From contig NZ_JACZFS010000047.1 of assembly GCF_014904795.1 (NCBI RefSeq), positions 1 through 64,000 on the forward strand: a stretch of DNA of 64,000 bases, in the 5' to 3' direction. This stretch comes from Nisaea nitritireducens (lineage in GTDB: Bacteria > Pseudomonadota > Alphaproteobacteria > Thalassobaculales > Thalassobaculaceae). Shown piece by piece: positions 26,706-35,516 of the stretch. The notes under the pieces are model-generated. The model was given only the letters and a program-made list of their open reading frames with translations, ran no database searches and was not told where the DNA came from. The stretch's first letter is position 1. Each line of letters opens with the position of its first letter. A program made the translations under genes and the position numbers.

Positions 26706-27221
26706 TCAGGTCCGGCGCGGCAGGCTGAGTAAGATGGCAACGCAGCCTGCGATGGCGCAAAGCAGGAAGTTGTACCCGGCCATCGAAATGCCGAACATTT
26801 CCCAGGCAATGTCCGTGCATCGGACGATTGGCTGGTTCATGAGCTGCGCCTTCAACGCTTCTAGACTGTCCGGCATTGAGGTCGCTCCGCACTCGGCTGT
26901 GCCTTCCCACCAGAGATACTCGACACCGACATGGAAAAATCCGATCCCGGCGCTTGTGAGCAGGGCCAGGCCTCCCAGCACGCAGAGCCACCGTGAGACT
27001 TTTGGGGCGCGGTTAACGAAAGCGAGGGCCAGAAGACCGAGAACGATAGCGGCCGCGTGCGGATAACGCTGATAGAGGCAGAGGACGCAGGGGGCGAGGC
27101 CGCCGATATACTGGAAAGCAAACGCGCCACCGAGCATGGATGAGGCGAAAGCGGCGACTCCGGCTGGAACCAGCCAGGCCGGAAAGGGTCCGATCAAGGG
27201 TCTCACAGTCCCGGTCTCCAT
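26706..27221 (-). CDS. dsbB: DsbB-type disulfide bond formation protein
   Basis: 171 aa from the ATG at 27221 (GTG at 27227 is possible). Four membrane segments; the first periplasmic loop has the redox pair in PCVLCLYQRYPH, and a second pair is formed by Cys in EGTAECGATS and in PIVRCTDIAW. This is the DsbB layout, in which quinone reoxidises the enzyme that keeps DsbA oxidised. No dsbA is adjacent. It forms a short minus-strand operon with the chrA homologue. Confidence 0.88.
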   Translation of the reverse strand: METGTVRPLIGPFPAWLVPAGVAAFASSMLGGAFAFQYIGGLAPCVLCLYQRYPHAAAIVLGLLALAFVNRAPKVSRWLCVLGGLALLTSAGIGFFHVGVEYLWWEGTAECGATSMPDSLEALKAQLMNQPIVRCTDIAWEMFGISMAGYNFLLCAIAGCVAILLSLPRRT

Positions 27222-27309
27222 GGCCACATTCCCGGCTGTTCGGCGGTTGGTCCCGTCGGTTCTATCGCCCCTGCGGCAGAGGTCAAGTCCCGTCGGCGTT
27301 ATCGTGTGG

Positions 27310-28512
27310 TCACGCTGTTTTCCCGGCCCGCATGGCTGCCCGCAGGTAGCAGAAAAACCCGATGATCGAAGTGCCGACGACGACTTCGAGCGCGAAGTCG
27401 TAGCCGCCGATCTCCCAGAACAGTGAGCCGAGGAACGGTGCGGCGGCGAAACAGGCGAGATAGGGCAGCGCCATGGCGCCGGCGATGGACCCGAAATTCA
27501 TCTCGCCCATGATCTCCCGGGTGACGACCGGTTTCATGATGCTCGTCAGCCCGTAGCCGCTGCCCTGCAGGAAGACGAACCCGACAAGCAGGATCGGCCA
27601 GGACCCGGCGCCGATCAGCAGGACGCAGGCAACGGAAACGGCGAGGAAGCAGTAACACATGGCAACGAAGTTCGAGATGTAGCGCTCGACCGCCATCATT
27701 ACCACCCGGCCGAGCACCTGCATCGGGCCGATCATCGACGCGGCCGCGACGGCGATGGCGGCATCGACACCCCGTTCCTTCAGCAGTGGCAGCAGGTGGT
27801 TGATGACCACGCCATGGGAAATCGCCATCAGGGAGAAGCCGATGGCGAGGAGCCAGAAGGTCGGGTTGGCGAGGAAAGCTGATTTCTTCGGCTGTACGGC
27901 AGCGTGTGCGCCGGAGCTCGCTGCTGGCGGGGGCACATGGGTCGTTCTGGTGCGTTCCAGCTCGCGCGTGCCCGCAATCATCAGCGGCAGTGCGACAAGG
28001 CAGACGGCGGCGCCCGCAACCTGAACCGCGAGGTGCCAGTCTGCGAGAGCAACCAGGGCATGCGCGGAAGGGAACGAGACCGTTCCGGCGAACCCGGCCG
28101 CCAGCGTGATCAGCGTAATCCCGCGCTTTGCGGAGACGCCCCGGGTCCGGGTGACCAGCATGAAGCAGGGCTCGTAGAGGCAGGCGGACATGGCCATGCC
28201 CAGGCCACACCAGAAAGCGTAGAAGACGGGCAGGCTGTCGACCAGGGAGAGCAGGGCGATCAGGATGCCGCCGATCAGTGTTCCGCCGCTGAGCACCGTT
28301 GCCCCATGCCCCCGGTCGACCAGATTGCCGACGATGGGGGAGCAGAGCGCGCTCATGGCGATGGAGGCGGTGAAGGCACCGGTTAGCTCTGTCTTCGACC
28401 AGCCGAGATCGGCCTCCCAATGCACCAGCAGGGCCGGGAAGATGTAATAGAGACCGGCCCAGACAATGGTTTCCGCGACGGCGAGCAGAGCTATTGGTTT
28501 GTCGAGGCGCAT
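27310..28512 (-). CDS. MFS transporter
   Basis: 400 aa with twelve hydrophobic segments. An N-terminal WAGLYYIFPALLVHWEADLGW and a GxLxDR-like loop (VGNLVDRGHGATVL) between helices 2 and 3 mark the major facilitator superfamily. The central loop at about 190-215 is basic and proline-rich, as usual. Substrate not recognisable; this subtype is often annotated as a monocarboxylate- or sugar-acid-like carrier. It lies 33 bp downstream of the C45 gene on the same strand, suggesting a small operon. Confidence 0.85.
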   Translation of the reverse strand: MRLDKPIALLAVAETIVWAGLYYIFPALLVHWEADLGWSKTELTGAFTASIAMSALCSPIVGNLVDRGHGATVLSGGTLIGGILIALLSLVDSLPVFYAFWCGLGMAMSACLYEPCFMLVTRTRGVSAKRGITLITLAAGFAGTVSFPSAHALVALADWHLAVQVAGAAVCLVALPLMIAGTRELERTRTTHVPPPAASSGAHAAVQPKKSAFLANPTFWLLAIGFSLMAISHGVVINHLLPLLKERGVDAAIAVAAASMIGPMQVLGRVVMMAVERYISNFVAMCYCFLAVSVACVLLIGAGSWPILLVGFVFLQGSGYGLTSIMKPVVTREIMGEMNFGSIAGAMALPYLACFAAAPFLGSLFWEIGGYDFALEVVVGTSIIGFFCYLRAAMRAGKTA

Positions 28513-28545
28513 ACGGTTACCGGTTTTCCATAGTGTGGCTTTTTG

Positions 28546-29562
28546 TCAGGAGACGGTGCCGGAGGCCACCGGATTGCGGTCCGGTCCGTGATGTACCGCC
28601 CATTCCATGCCAGCCGCGCCGAAAGTGCATGAGAAGGTCGCGAGCGTGTAGCTGTCGCTCGCATCATGCTCGCCGCGGCACAGGATCGGGAATTCCTGGA
28701 CCGTGCGGTCGAACAGGATTGTCAGAGCATCGCGCTCTCCGGCGAGCAGCATTGCGTCTGCGCGGGCCTGCCGCTGCCGGGAGGAGTCCGAGATGGTTTG
28801 GTCGATCGACGCCAGAGCGGGACGGACCAGATGATTGGCATGAGCATGCGGCGCAGTCACTTCCAGAGCGACCATCCCGCTTGCCGGGGCTTCGACTGAA
28901 ATCATCCGTCCGCTGCCGTCCGCGAAATTGTGGTGGAAACCGGAGGCCCGGTCGTCGCGTCCGACGATTTCCAGCACCTGCTCAAGTGTCGTGGCGGACA
29001 ACACCGCGCGGGTGATGACATGCCGGGGGATGCCGACGGTCAGGTCATGCGGGCGGATATTGTTGATGGTCTGGACGATGCCCACCGCGTTCCAGCCAAA
29101 GGCGTGACCGGGCAGCATGCCCGGGTAGCAGTAAGCGGAGAAAGCGGGGCCGGTCTCGGGCTCGAAATGGGCGATGAAACCCTGGCCGGCCAGTTCCGGG
29201 GCACCATCCTCGTTATGAGCGAGGGTGGCCGGTCTGTCCGCTTCTGCGGGTAGCATCAAACTGGTGCAGGCATCCTCGTCGCTGCGCACCAGATCCCGAA
29301 GGTCGCCCCGGCAATTCCAGAGAAAGACGCTCTCGAATGGCTGACCCGCTCCGTCCGCGATGCCTTCTATTTCCCGGACATATTCCGGAAAGGCGTTTCG
29401 GGCGGCGGCTTCGAGGCCCTTCAGACGCTCCGAGCCAAGCCATGGTTCAAGCGCCCGGAATTGCGGTGTTGCGAAGGAGGCCTCGGCGATGGCTGTTGCC
29501 GCTTGTTTTCCAAGGCCGTATCCGAGCTCATAGACGGAGCCGCGAAGGGAGATCTGGTCCAT
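28546..29562 (-). CDS. C45-family peptidase/acyl-CoA:6-APA acyltransferase-like
   Basis: 338 aa from the ATG at 29562; a longer start at 29610 adds a basic tail that is less typical. The N-terminal nucleophile region reads DEDACTSLML, the Cys that would be exposed by self-cleavage in acyl-coenzyme A:isopenicillin N acyltransferase relatives. The later AHNEDG and YPGMLPGHAFGWNAVGIVQTINN blocks match the family. Members cleave or transfer acyl groups on amides. Penicillin synthesis is not implied. It is followed by an MFS carrier and divergent from the DUF547 gene. Confidence 0.85.
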   Translation of the reverse strand: MDQISLRGSVYELGYGLGKQAATAIAEASFATPQFRALEPWLGSERLKGLEAAARNAFPEYVREIEGIADGAGQPFESVFLWNCRGDLRDLVRSDEDACTSLMLPAEADRPATLAHNEDGAPELAGQGFIAHFEPETGPAFSAYCYPGMLPGHAFGWNAVGIVQTINNIRPHDLTVGIPRHVITRAVLSATTLEQVLEIVGRDDRASGFHHNFADGSGRMISVEAPASGMVALEVTAPHAHANHLVRPALASIDQTISDSSRQRQARADAMLLAGERDALTILFDRTVQEFPILCRGEHDASDSYTLATFSCTFGAAGMEWAVHHGPDRNPVASGTVS

Positions 29563-29728
29563 TGCGATGGTCTTTTCAGTCTGTCGTTTCTTGTGCTTCG
29601 CGCCAGGCATCTTACGGCGACGTGAAGAAGGATGAGGGCGCGGGACATTGCCGCGAGGCAATACCATACGCACATTGTCTCCTGAATCCAGCGGTGCTGA
29701 CGCGAATGCTTGAACGGAGTGTGCGGAC

Positions 29729-30562
29729 ATGAGTTTTCTGACGCGGCTTGCTGCGCTGCTTGTCGTTGTGGCTGTCTGGAGTATGCCGGCCGGCGCGGCG
29801 CCGAAAGCCGCGCTTTGGGATGTCTGGGCGGCGCATGATCCGGCCAGCGCTATCGCTGTGGATCATGCGGGTTGGGACCGGTTTCTTGGACAATATGTCC
29901 GGCCCGGAAGCGACGGTGTAAACCGCGTCGCCTACGACGAGGTCACGACGGCGGACCGGAAGGCGCTTGACGGTTATATCGATGCTCTCGCCGCGGTGCC
30001 GGTGCGATCCCTCTCACAAGCCGAACAACTGCCGCTCTGGGTCAATCTCTACAACGCGCTGACCGTTCGCGTGGTGCTGGAGCATTACCCGGTCGCCTCG
30101 ATCCGTGACATCGACATATCACCCGGTTTTTTCGCCGACGGGCCGTGGGGGAAGAAGCTGGTCACGGTGGAAGGCGAAGCGGTCTCGCTCGACGATATCG
30201 AGCACCGCATCCTGCGCCCCATCTGGAGCGATCCGCGCATCCACTATGCGGTGAACTGCGCTTCTCTCGGCTGCCCGAACCTGCATACGCGCGCCATGAC
30301 GGCGGAGAATGCGGAAGCTTTCCTGGAGGAAGCGGCAATCGCTTTCATCAACCATCCGCGTGGCGCCCGGATTGAAGACGGGAAGCTTTATGTCTCCAGT
30401 ATCTACGACTGGTTCGACGTTGATTTCGGCGGGAACGACGCTGGTGTCATCGCGCATCTTAAAGCGTATGCGCAGGGGGAACTTGCCGGGGCGTTGACCG
30501 GGGTTTCGCGGATCGCGGATGACAGCTACGACTGGCGCCTGAACGGAACGGTATCGCCCTGA
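29729..30562 (+). CDS. DUF547 domain protein, secreted
   Basis: 277 aa with a clear Sec signal peptide (LLVVVAVWSMPAGA, cleavage near AGA-AP at residue 24). The DUF547 core is visible: EQLPLWVNLYNALTVRVVLEHYPV, the GFFADGPWGKKLVTVEGE stretch, IEHRILRP and NCASLGCPNL. The function of the family is unknown; the fold is thought to be thioredoxin- or transglutaminase-like in some analyses. It is divergent from the C45 gene and convergent with the ABC permease gene, with 4 bp between stops. Confidence 0.85.
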   Translation: MSFLTRLAALLVVVAVWSMPAGAAPKAALWDVWAAHDPASAIAVDHAGWDRFLGQYVRPGSDGVNRVAYDEVTTADRKALDGYIDALAAVPVRSLSQAEQLPLWVNLYNALTVRVVLEHYPVASIRDIDISPGFFADGPWGKKLVTVEGEAVSLDDIEHRILRPIWSDPRIHYAVNCASLGCPNLHTRAMTAENAEAFLEEAAIAFINHPRGARIEDGKLYVSSIYDWFDVDFGGNDAGVIAHLKAYAQGELAGALTGVSRIADDSYDWRLNGTVSP

Positions 30563-30566
30563 CGGC

Positions 30567-31367
30567 TCAAACCCGCCAGCGCAGCAGCATCTTCTCGGCC
30601 CGGCCGATGATCCAGGACACGGTAAGGCCGATTGTCGAGAGAATGGCGACACCGGCGATGAGCTGGTCCATTGCCATCAGGCTGCCGGCCATCAGGATAT
30701 AAGCCCCGACACCGAACTCCGCGCCGATCATTTCAGCCGCGACCAGCAGCACGATGGCGATGGCGGCGGAAATCCGGAAGCCCGGCAGGATCGCGGGCAG
30801 GGCGCCTGGCAGGATGATCTTGCGGACGATGGAGACCCAGGAAAGCCCGAAGGACTGGCCCATGCGGATGAGGCCCCGGTCCACATTGTCGACCCCGCCA
30901 TAGGTCGCGACCACGGTCGGGAAGAACGTGCCGAAAAGGATGGTGGCGACCTTCGAGCCCTCGCCGATGCCGAACCAGATGATGAAGAGCGGCAGCAGCG
31001 CGATTTTCGGTATCGGGAAGATCGCGGCTACCAGCGGCACCATTCCGGCCCGGGCGAGGGAGAACAGCCCGATCGCAAAGCCGACAGCGATGCCGAGAAG
31101 GGTGCCTGCCGTCCAGCCGATTACCAGACGCGAGAGCGAGGCGCCGAGATGCGTCCAGAGCAAGCCGCTGTCGACCAGTTCCATGAAGGCCGTGGCAGCC
31201 TCGCTCGGGGCGGGCAGGACAAGCGGATGAATGATGCCGGTCCGGCAGCCGGTCTCCCAGACGGCGATCAGGACCACCATGACGGCAAGACCGACCAAAG
31301 CGCGTGGGCGCGGGTTGAAGCCGCCACCCCGGAACGGAACGGGTTGAGAAGTGGGGTTCTCAGGCAT
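30567..31367 (-). CDS. ABC transporter permease, SsuC/TauC type
   Basis: 266 aa with six membrane segments. The EAA loop motif is GQSFGLSWVSIVRKIILPGALPAILPGFR, with the usual glycine. This is the permease of a nitrate/sulfonate/taurine-type importer. Its start overlaps the end of the ATPase gene by 8 nt, so the two are coupled. It is last in the binding protein-ATPase-permease operon. Confidence 0.92.
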   Translation of the reverse strand: MPENPTSQPVPFRGGGFNPRPRALVGLAVMVVLIAVWETGCRTGIIHPLVLPAPSEAATAFMELVDSGLLWTHLGASLSRLVIGWTAGTLLGIAVGFAIGLFSLARAGMVPLVAAIFPIPKIALLPLFIIWFGIGEGSKVATILFGTFFPTVVATYGGVDNVDRGLIRMGQSFGLSWVSIVRKIILPGALPAILPGFRISAAIAIVLLVAAEMIGAEFGVGAYILMAGSLMAMDQLIAGVAILSTIGLTVSWIIGRAEKMLLRWRV

Positions 31368-32127
31368 CGATCAGCTCCATGTCGGCGGCAGCGGCTTCGT
31401 CCCGGATCAGGGACCAGAGCTGTTCCTGCTTTGAAGCGAGCTCGCCCACGCGGTCGGCACGTTCGGCAAGCGGCATGTCGATGGAGACAACCTCCCGGAT
31501 ACGTCCCGGACGGCGGGACAGGACCACGATCTTGTGACCGAGCCGGACCGCTTCGTTCAGGTTGTGGGTGACATAGACAGCGGTGAATGGCGTCTTCGAC
31601 CAGAGGCCGACGAGATCGTCCATCAGCAGCTCGCGGGTCTGACTGTCCAGAGCGGAGAGCGGCTCGTCCATCAGCAGGACCGCAGGGCGGACGGCGAGGG
31701 CACGGGCGATGGCCACACGCTGCTTCATGCCGCCGGAAAGCTGGCGCGGCAGGGCATTTTTGAAATCGGAGAGCTTGGTGCGGGCCAGCACGTCATCAAT
31801 GATGGCCTCGGTCTCTGCCTTGCCGAGCCCGTGATCTTCCAGCGCGAGGGAGACATTTCCGGCGACACTGCGCCAGGGCAGAAGGGCGAAATCCTGGAAT
31901 ATGTAGGTCAGCGGGTTGAGGCTGTCAGCCGGTGGGGCGCCATGCTCAAGTACCGCGCCTTCGTCCGGGCGTTCCAGGCCACCGATCAGGCGCAACAGGG
32001 TCGATTTCCCGCAGCCGGAAGGTCCGACGATACAGACGATTTCACCGGCGGGGATTTCGAGGTCGATATCGCTCAGAACCGGCATACCGCCATAGCGATG
32101 ATTGATGCCGTTCAGTGTGAGTTGCAT
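31360..32127 (-). CDS. ABC transporter ATPase, SsuB/TauB type
   Basis: 255 aa single-domain ATPase. Walker A is GPSGCGKST, the signature LSGGMKQRV, and Walker B LLMDEPLSALD followed by the H-loop VTHN. These motifs and the short length match SsuB/TauB importer ATPases. It is the middle gene of the operon; a GC-rich hairpin at 32149-32174 separates it from the binding-protein gene. Confidence 0.93.
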   Translation of the reverse strand: MQLTLNGINHRYGGMPVLSDIDLEIPAGEIVCIVGPSGCGKSTLLRLIGGLERPDEGAVLEHGAPPADSLNPLTYIFQDFALLPWRSVAGNVSLALEDHGLGKAETEAIIDDVLARTKLSDFKNALPRQLSGGMKQRVAIARALAVRPAVLLMDEPLSALDSQTRELLMDDLVGLWSKTPFTAVYVTHNLNEAVRLGHKIVVLSRRPGRIREVVSIDMPLAERADRVGELASKQEQLWSLIRDEAAAADMELIDA

Positions 32128-32148
32128 GGCGGCTCGCGGGGACCGTCC

Positions 32149-32174
32149 GCGCCCGGCTCCGGAGAGCCGGGCGC
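32149..32174. other. 11-bp GC hairpin after the binding-protein gene
   Basis: Perfect stem GCGCCCGGCTC (32149-32159) / GAGCCGGGCGC (32164-32174) with loop CGGA, 8 bp after the binding-protein stop and without a T-run. As in the peptide transporter operon at 12.25 kb, this fits a 3' stabiliser or partial terminator that raises binding-protein level over ATPase and permease. Confidence 0.7.
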
Positions 32175-32181
32175 ATCGGAA

Positions 32182-33204
32182 TCAGTAAGTTTCGACGAAT
32201 TGCGTATCGACCAGCGTGTCGATCGAGATGTCCTTGCCGACCAGACCTTCGCTCTGGAACCAGGCGAGCTGCTTCTTCACATTGGTCAGGTTCAGCTTGA
32301 GGTCCGGCTGCAACCGCATGGCGCCGTTCTTGATCGACGGTGCAGCTTTTTCGTAGGGCCGGCTGGTATAGACATATTTGTGGATGAGTTTGGTCATCTC
32401 TTCGATGGCCGCATCGCCCTTTGTCTTGTCGACCATGACGGCGTTGAAATCGGCCGATCCCTTGGCGTAGGCAGCGACGAACTTCTTCACCAGCTCCGGA
32501 CGCTCGGCGGCGTTCTTGGCAGAGGTGAAGGCGGTGGTCACCTGATAGTCGTCATAGTCGTTGATCCAGCCGATGATCTTCGCGGCGCCGCCTTTCGACA
32601 GCGGCTTGGCGATGTGCGGAACGATGATCATGGCGTCGACCTGACCGGACTTCAGCGCGCCAATGATGGCGCCGACCTTCTGCAGTGGCTTCAGGGAGAT
32701 TTTCGAGATGTCGAAACCTTCCTGCGCCGCGACCTGTGAGGCCATGTAGTGGAAGGAGGAGCCGGTCTGGGTGATGCCGAGGCTGTGGCCCGCGAGCTTG
32801 TCCGGGCTGGTCAGGCCGGCCTCAAAAGCGGCGGTGCCGGCGAGGATGGCGGAGCCGTCGATGCCTTTTTCTTCCTGCAGCACGCCGCCGATCACTTTCA
32901 CCGCACCCTTGTCGGCGAGGTTAACCAGACCGCCGGTGATCGAGGTCACGCCGAAATCGACGTCGCCCGAGGCAATCGCCACGGCCATCGGCTGGGCTGC
33001 CTGGAAGTATTTGAACTCGACTTCGAGACCCTGCTCGGTGAAGTAGCCTTTCTCAAAGGCGACGAAGCCACCCGAGTGCGAGGTGAAGCGGAGCGCCCCG
33101 ACGGTGATCTTGTCGGCGGCAACGGCCGTTCCGAACGTCCCGGCCATAATGCCGAGTGCGGTGACGCCCGCCATCATGGCGCGGCGCGAGAAGAGATGCT
33201 TCAT
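32182..33204 (-). CDS. ABC transporter substrate-binding protein, SsuA/NMT1 type
   Basis: 340 aa from the ATG at 33204, with GGGAGGA upstream. The signal region FSRRAMMAGVTALGIMAGTFGTAVAA carries a twin Arg, so Tat or Sec export are both possible. The mature part shows the SsuA/NMT1 pattern (FKYFQAAQPMAVAIASGDVDFG, then SITGGLV). Ligand class is aliphatic sulfonate, nitrate, thiamine precursor or similar; not readable. First gene of the operon and divergent from the GMC oxidoreductase gene with a pair of palindromes between them. Confidence 0.92.
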   Translation of the reverse strand: MKHLFSRRAMMAGVTALGIMAGTFGTAVAADKITVGALRFTSHSGGFVAFEKGYFTEQGLEVEFKYFQAAQPMAVAIASGDVDFGVTSITGGLVNLADKGAVKVIGGVLQEEKGIDGSAILAGTAAFEAGLTSPDKLAGHSLGITQTGSSFHYMASQVAAQEGFDISKISLKPLQKVGAIIGALKSGQVDAMIIVPHIAKPLSKGGAAKIIGWINDYDDYQVTTAFTSAKNAAERPELVKKFVAAYAKGSADFNAVMVDKTKGDAAIEEMTKLIHKYVYTSRPYEKAAPSIKNGAMRLQPDLKLNLTNVKKQLAWFQSEGLVGKDISIDTLVDTQFVETY

Positions 33205-33298
33205 CTCTGATCCTCCCGAGTTTCTTTTGAATAGCAGCGCAAAACCGCCAGGTGACACGGGCTTTCTCTTAGTCGGTTCGGCTCCATGAGGAAACCAA

Positions 33299-33326
33299 AT
33301 TGCGCAACCGGTTAAGCTTGCGCAAT
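33299..33326. promoter_or_regulatory. Paired TTGCGCAA palindromes, probable shared operator
   Basis: Two copies of the 8-bp palindrome TTGCGCAA lie at 33300-33307 and 33318-33325 (18 bp apart, start to start). Together they form a larger inverted repeat with 9-bp arms ATTGCGCAA / TTGCGCAAT. It is 95 bp from the binding-protein start and 60 bp from the GMC start, well placed to control both. No regulator gene lies beside it. Confidence 0.6.
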
Positions 33327-33385
33327 GATAGGGCCAATTAACCAACCCTCGGAAACGCCCTTCCCACCCTTGGAAATACCCTTCA

Positions 33386-35023
33386 ATGACCAGCTTTGAT
33401 TATGTGATCGTCGGCGCCGGCTCTGCCGGTTGTGTGCTCGCGAACCGGCTCAGTGCGGATCCGTCCGTCACCGTGTGCCTGCTCGAAGCAGGGCCGCCGG
33501 ACTATCATCCGATGATCCATATCCCTGCCGGTTTCATGAAGACGCTGGTCGATCCCTCGGTGAACTGGCTTTACGAGAGCGAGCCGAGCTACTGGACCGG
33601 CGGCCGCTCCATCGCCGCGCCGCGCGGTAAGACTCTCGGTGGCTCCAGTTCCATCAACGGGCATATCTACAATCGCGGCCAGCGGCTCGATTTTGACGGC
33701 TGGGCCCAGCGCGGCAACCGGGGCTGGGGTTATGCCGACGTGCTGCCCTATTTCAAGCGGACCGAGCATCGTATCGGCGAGGGCGAAGATACGTTCCGCG
33801 GCCGCGAGGGCAATATGGCGGTGACCGATATCGACTGGCAGCACCCGCTCTGCGATGCTTTCATCAAGGGCGCCGAAAGCATCGGTATCCCGCACAACAA
33901 GGATTACAACGGCAAGATCCAGGAAGGCGTATCCTACGCCCAGCGGACGATCTACGGCCGCCGTCGGATGAGCACAGCGCGGGGTTATCTGCGTCCGGCG
34001 ATGAAGCGCAAGAACCTGACCGTGCGGACCAATGCGCATGCGACGAAAATCCTGTTCGAAGGCAAGAGCGCCAAAGGCATCCGCTATTCTGAAGGTGGCC
34101 GGCACGGGATCGAGACGGAGGTTTTCGCACGGCGTGAGGTGATCCTGTCCGGCGGTGCGGTGAATTCGCCGCAACTGCTGCAACTCTCCGGCGTAGGCGA
34201 TCCGGAACTGCTGCGCGGGCTCGGCATCGATGTGCAGCACGCGCTTCCCGGTGTTGGCGAGAACCTGCGCGACCATTACGCGCCGCGCTTCACCGCACGG
34301 GTCAAGAACTCGAACAGCATCAACGAGCTGGCACGGGGGCCGAGGCTCTGGGGTGAGGTCTTCAAGTATTTTACCGGACAGAAGAGCATCCTCGGCCTCA
34401 GCCCGACGCTGGTCTACTGCTTCTGGCACTCGAACGAGGCGGCGCGGAACAGCGATCTGCAGTTCACCTTTACGCCAGCCAGCTACAAGCACGGCGTGCA
34501 GTCCAAGCTGGACGATCTGCCGGGCATGACCATCGCCTCCTGGCAGCAACGGCCGGAGAGCATCGGCTATATCCGCGCCCGAAATGCCGATCCGTTCGAG
34601 GCTCCGGCGATTCAGCCGAACTATCTGGCGGACGAGACCGACCGGCAGGTGCTGTTGTCGGGAATGAAGCTCGCCCGGCGCCTGTTGCAAACCGAACCTT
34701 TGCAGCCTTTCTTTGATGGTGAACTCTATCCAGGTCCGGGCGTGCAGAGCGACGACGAGCTGCTGGCCGCCGCCCGTGAGCGGGGCACCACGACTTTCCA
34801 TCTGATGGGCTCCTGCCGGATGGGCCCGGATAGCGACAAGACAGCCGTGGTCGACGATCAGCTTCGGGTTAGGGGAATGGCAAATCTCAGGGTTGTCGAC
34901 GCGTCAATCATGCCGACCATGCCGTCTGCGAACCTGAATGCCTCGACCATGATGATCGGGGAAAAGGCTGCGGATCTGATCCTTGGTAATCCATCAGCAG
35001 AGCCCGTATCCCTTAAAGATTGA
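33386..35023 (+). CDS. GMC-family FAD oxidoreductase (choline dehydrogenase-like)
   Basis: 545 aa, close to choline dehydrogenase/alcohol dehydrogenase length. The FAD Rossmann motif is YVIVGAGSAGCVLANRL at the N terminus; GGSSSINGHIYNRG is GMC signature 1 and SGGAVNSPQLLQLSG signature 2. The catalytic histidine region is TTFHLMGSCRMG, and the C terminus has SANLNASTMMIGEKAADLI. It oxidises an alcohol in a membrane-linked or soluble way. No betaine aldehyde dehydrogenase or BetT is adjacent, so choline as substrate is only a guess. Divergent from the SsuABC-type operon, with which it may share regulation. Confidence 0.92.
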   Translation: MTSFDYVIVGAGSAGCVLANRLSADPSVTVCLLEAGPPDYHPMIHIPAGFMKTLVDPSVNWLYESEPSYWTGGRSIAAPRGKTLGGSSSINGHIYNRGQRLDFDGWAQRGNRGWGYADVLPYFKRTEHRIGEGEDTFRGREGNMAVTDIDWQHPLCDAFIKGAESIGIPHNKDYNGKIQEGVSYAQRTIYGRRRMSTARGYLRPAMKRKNLTVRTNAHATKILFEGKSAKGIRYSEGGRHGIETEVFARREVILSGGAVNSPQLLQLSGVGDPELLRGLGIDVQHALPGVGENLRDHYAPRFTARVKNSNSINELARGPRLWGEVFKYFTGQKSILGLSPTLVYCFWHSNEAARNSDLQFTFTPASYKHGVQSKLDDLPGMTIASWQQRPESIGYIRARNADPFEAPAIQPNYLADETDRQVLLSGMKLARRLLQTEPLQPFFDGELYPGPGVQSDDELLAAARERGTTTFHLMGSCRMGPDSDKTAVVDDQLRVRGMANLRVVDASIMPTMPSANLNASTMMIGEKAADLILGNPSAEPVSLKD

Positions 35024-35187
35024 AGTGCCTAAATATTCCGCTCTATTGGTTGTATTTTGCGGATTTACGGGCGTTTTGGGGATTCGATGTTAAACAAGAA
35101 TTAATAAGTTCCGTGTTTTTCTGGTTTTCCGGATCATTCGGATTGTTGAACGCATACAACTTGTCTTAGTATTCACGGGAATTAACC
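35024..35187 (+). other. AT-rich intergenic region before the RHH gene
   Basis: This stretch is clearly AT-richer than its surroundings. A TTGAAC (35146-35151) and a TAGTAT (35167-35172) with 15-nt spacing might be a promoter for the ribbon-helix-helix gene. No terminator for the GMC gene is obvious. Confidence 0.3.
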
Positions 35188-35451
35188 ATGGCGTTGGATT
35201 TTCACGGGGGCAGCATGAGCTCTTCAAAATCACGCAAGAATGTTTATGCGGGTCACCGGACCTCCATCATCCTTGAAGAAGACTTCTGGGAGGCGTTGGA
35301 AGAGTGCGCGCATGACCGTGAATTGTGCATCGATTCTATCGTGACAGACGCCGAGAAGGCGTTCCCCGAGATGAGCCGGACCGCTGCTGTCCGGATGTTC
35401 CTGCTGGAGCATTTCCGCACCAAAGCGGAAGACACCGACCCCATCCACTAA
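35188..35451 (+). CDS. Ribbon-helix-helix domain protein
   Basis: 87 aa (78 aa if the ATG at 35215 is used, which has GGGGG close upstream). The body (GHRTSIILEEDFWEALEECAHDREL) is the ArsA/RHH_4-type ribbon-helix-helix found in many alphaproteobacterial small proteins, followed by two helices ending in FLLEHFR. A DNA-binding role is likely from the fold. No toxin gene is adjacent, so it is probably not half of a toxin-antitoxin pair. It precedes the TPR glycosyltransferase gene. Confidence 0.8.
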   Translation: MALDFHGGSMSSSKSRKNVYAGHRTSIILEEDFWEALEECAHDRELCIDSIVTDAEKAFPEMSRTAAVRMFLLEHFRTKAEDTDPIH

Positions 35452-35478
35452 GCTAACCATATCCGAATGATCGGAGTG

Positions 35479-35516
35479 TGGCGCTCTGCGCCAGACCCGT
35501 TATCATTCCGGAATGA
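35479..35516. promoter_or_regulatory. Hairpin plus 14-bp palindrome covering a start codon
   Basis: TGGCGC-TCT-GCGCCA (35479-35493) is a 6-bp hairpin. Ten bases on, TCATTCCGGAATGA (35503-35516) is a perfect palindrome that contains the ATG (35513) of the next gene. There is no clear Shine-Dalgarno site, so RNA folding here could limit translation. Confidence 0.5.

Noticed and set aside
33383-34801. 472-codon open frame on the minus strand
   Set aside because: Antisense to the GMC oxidoreductase, which is unmistakable.
35188-35451. Ribbon-helix-helix protein as an antitoxin
   Set aside because: No small toxin gene is next to it; the next gene is a large glycosyltransferase.
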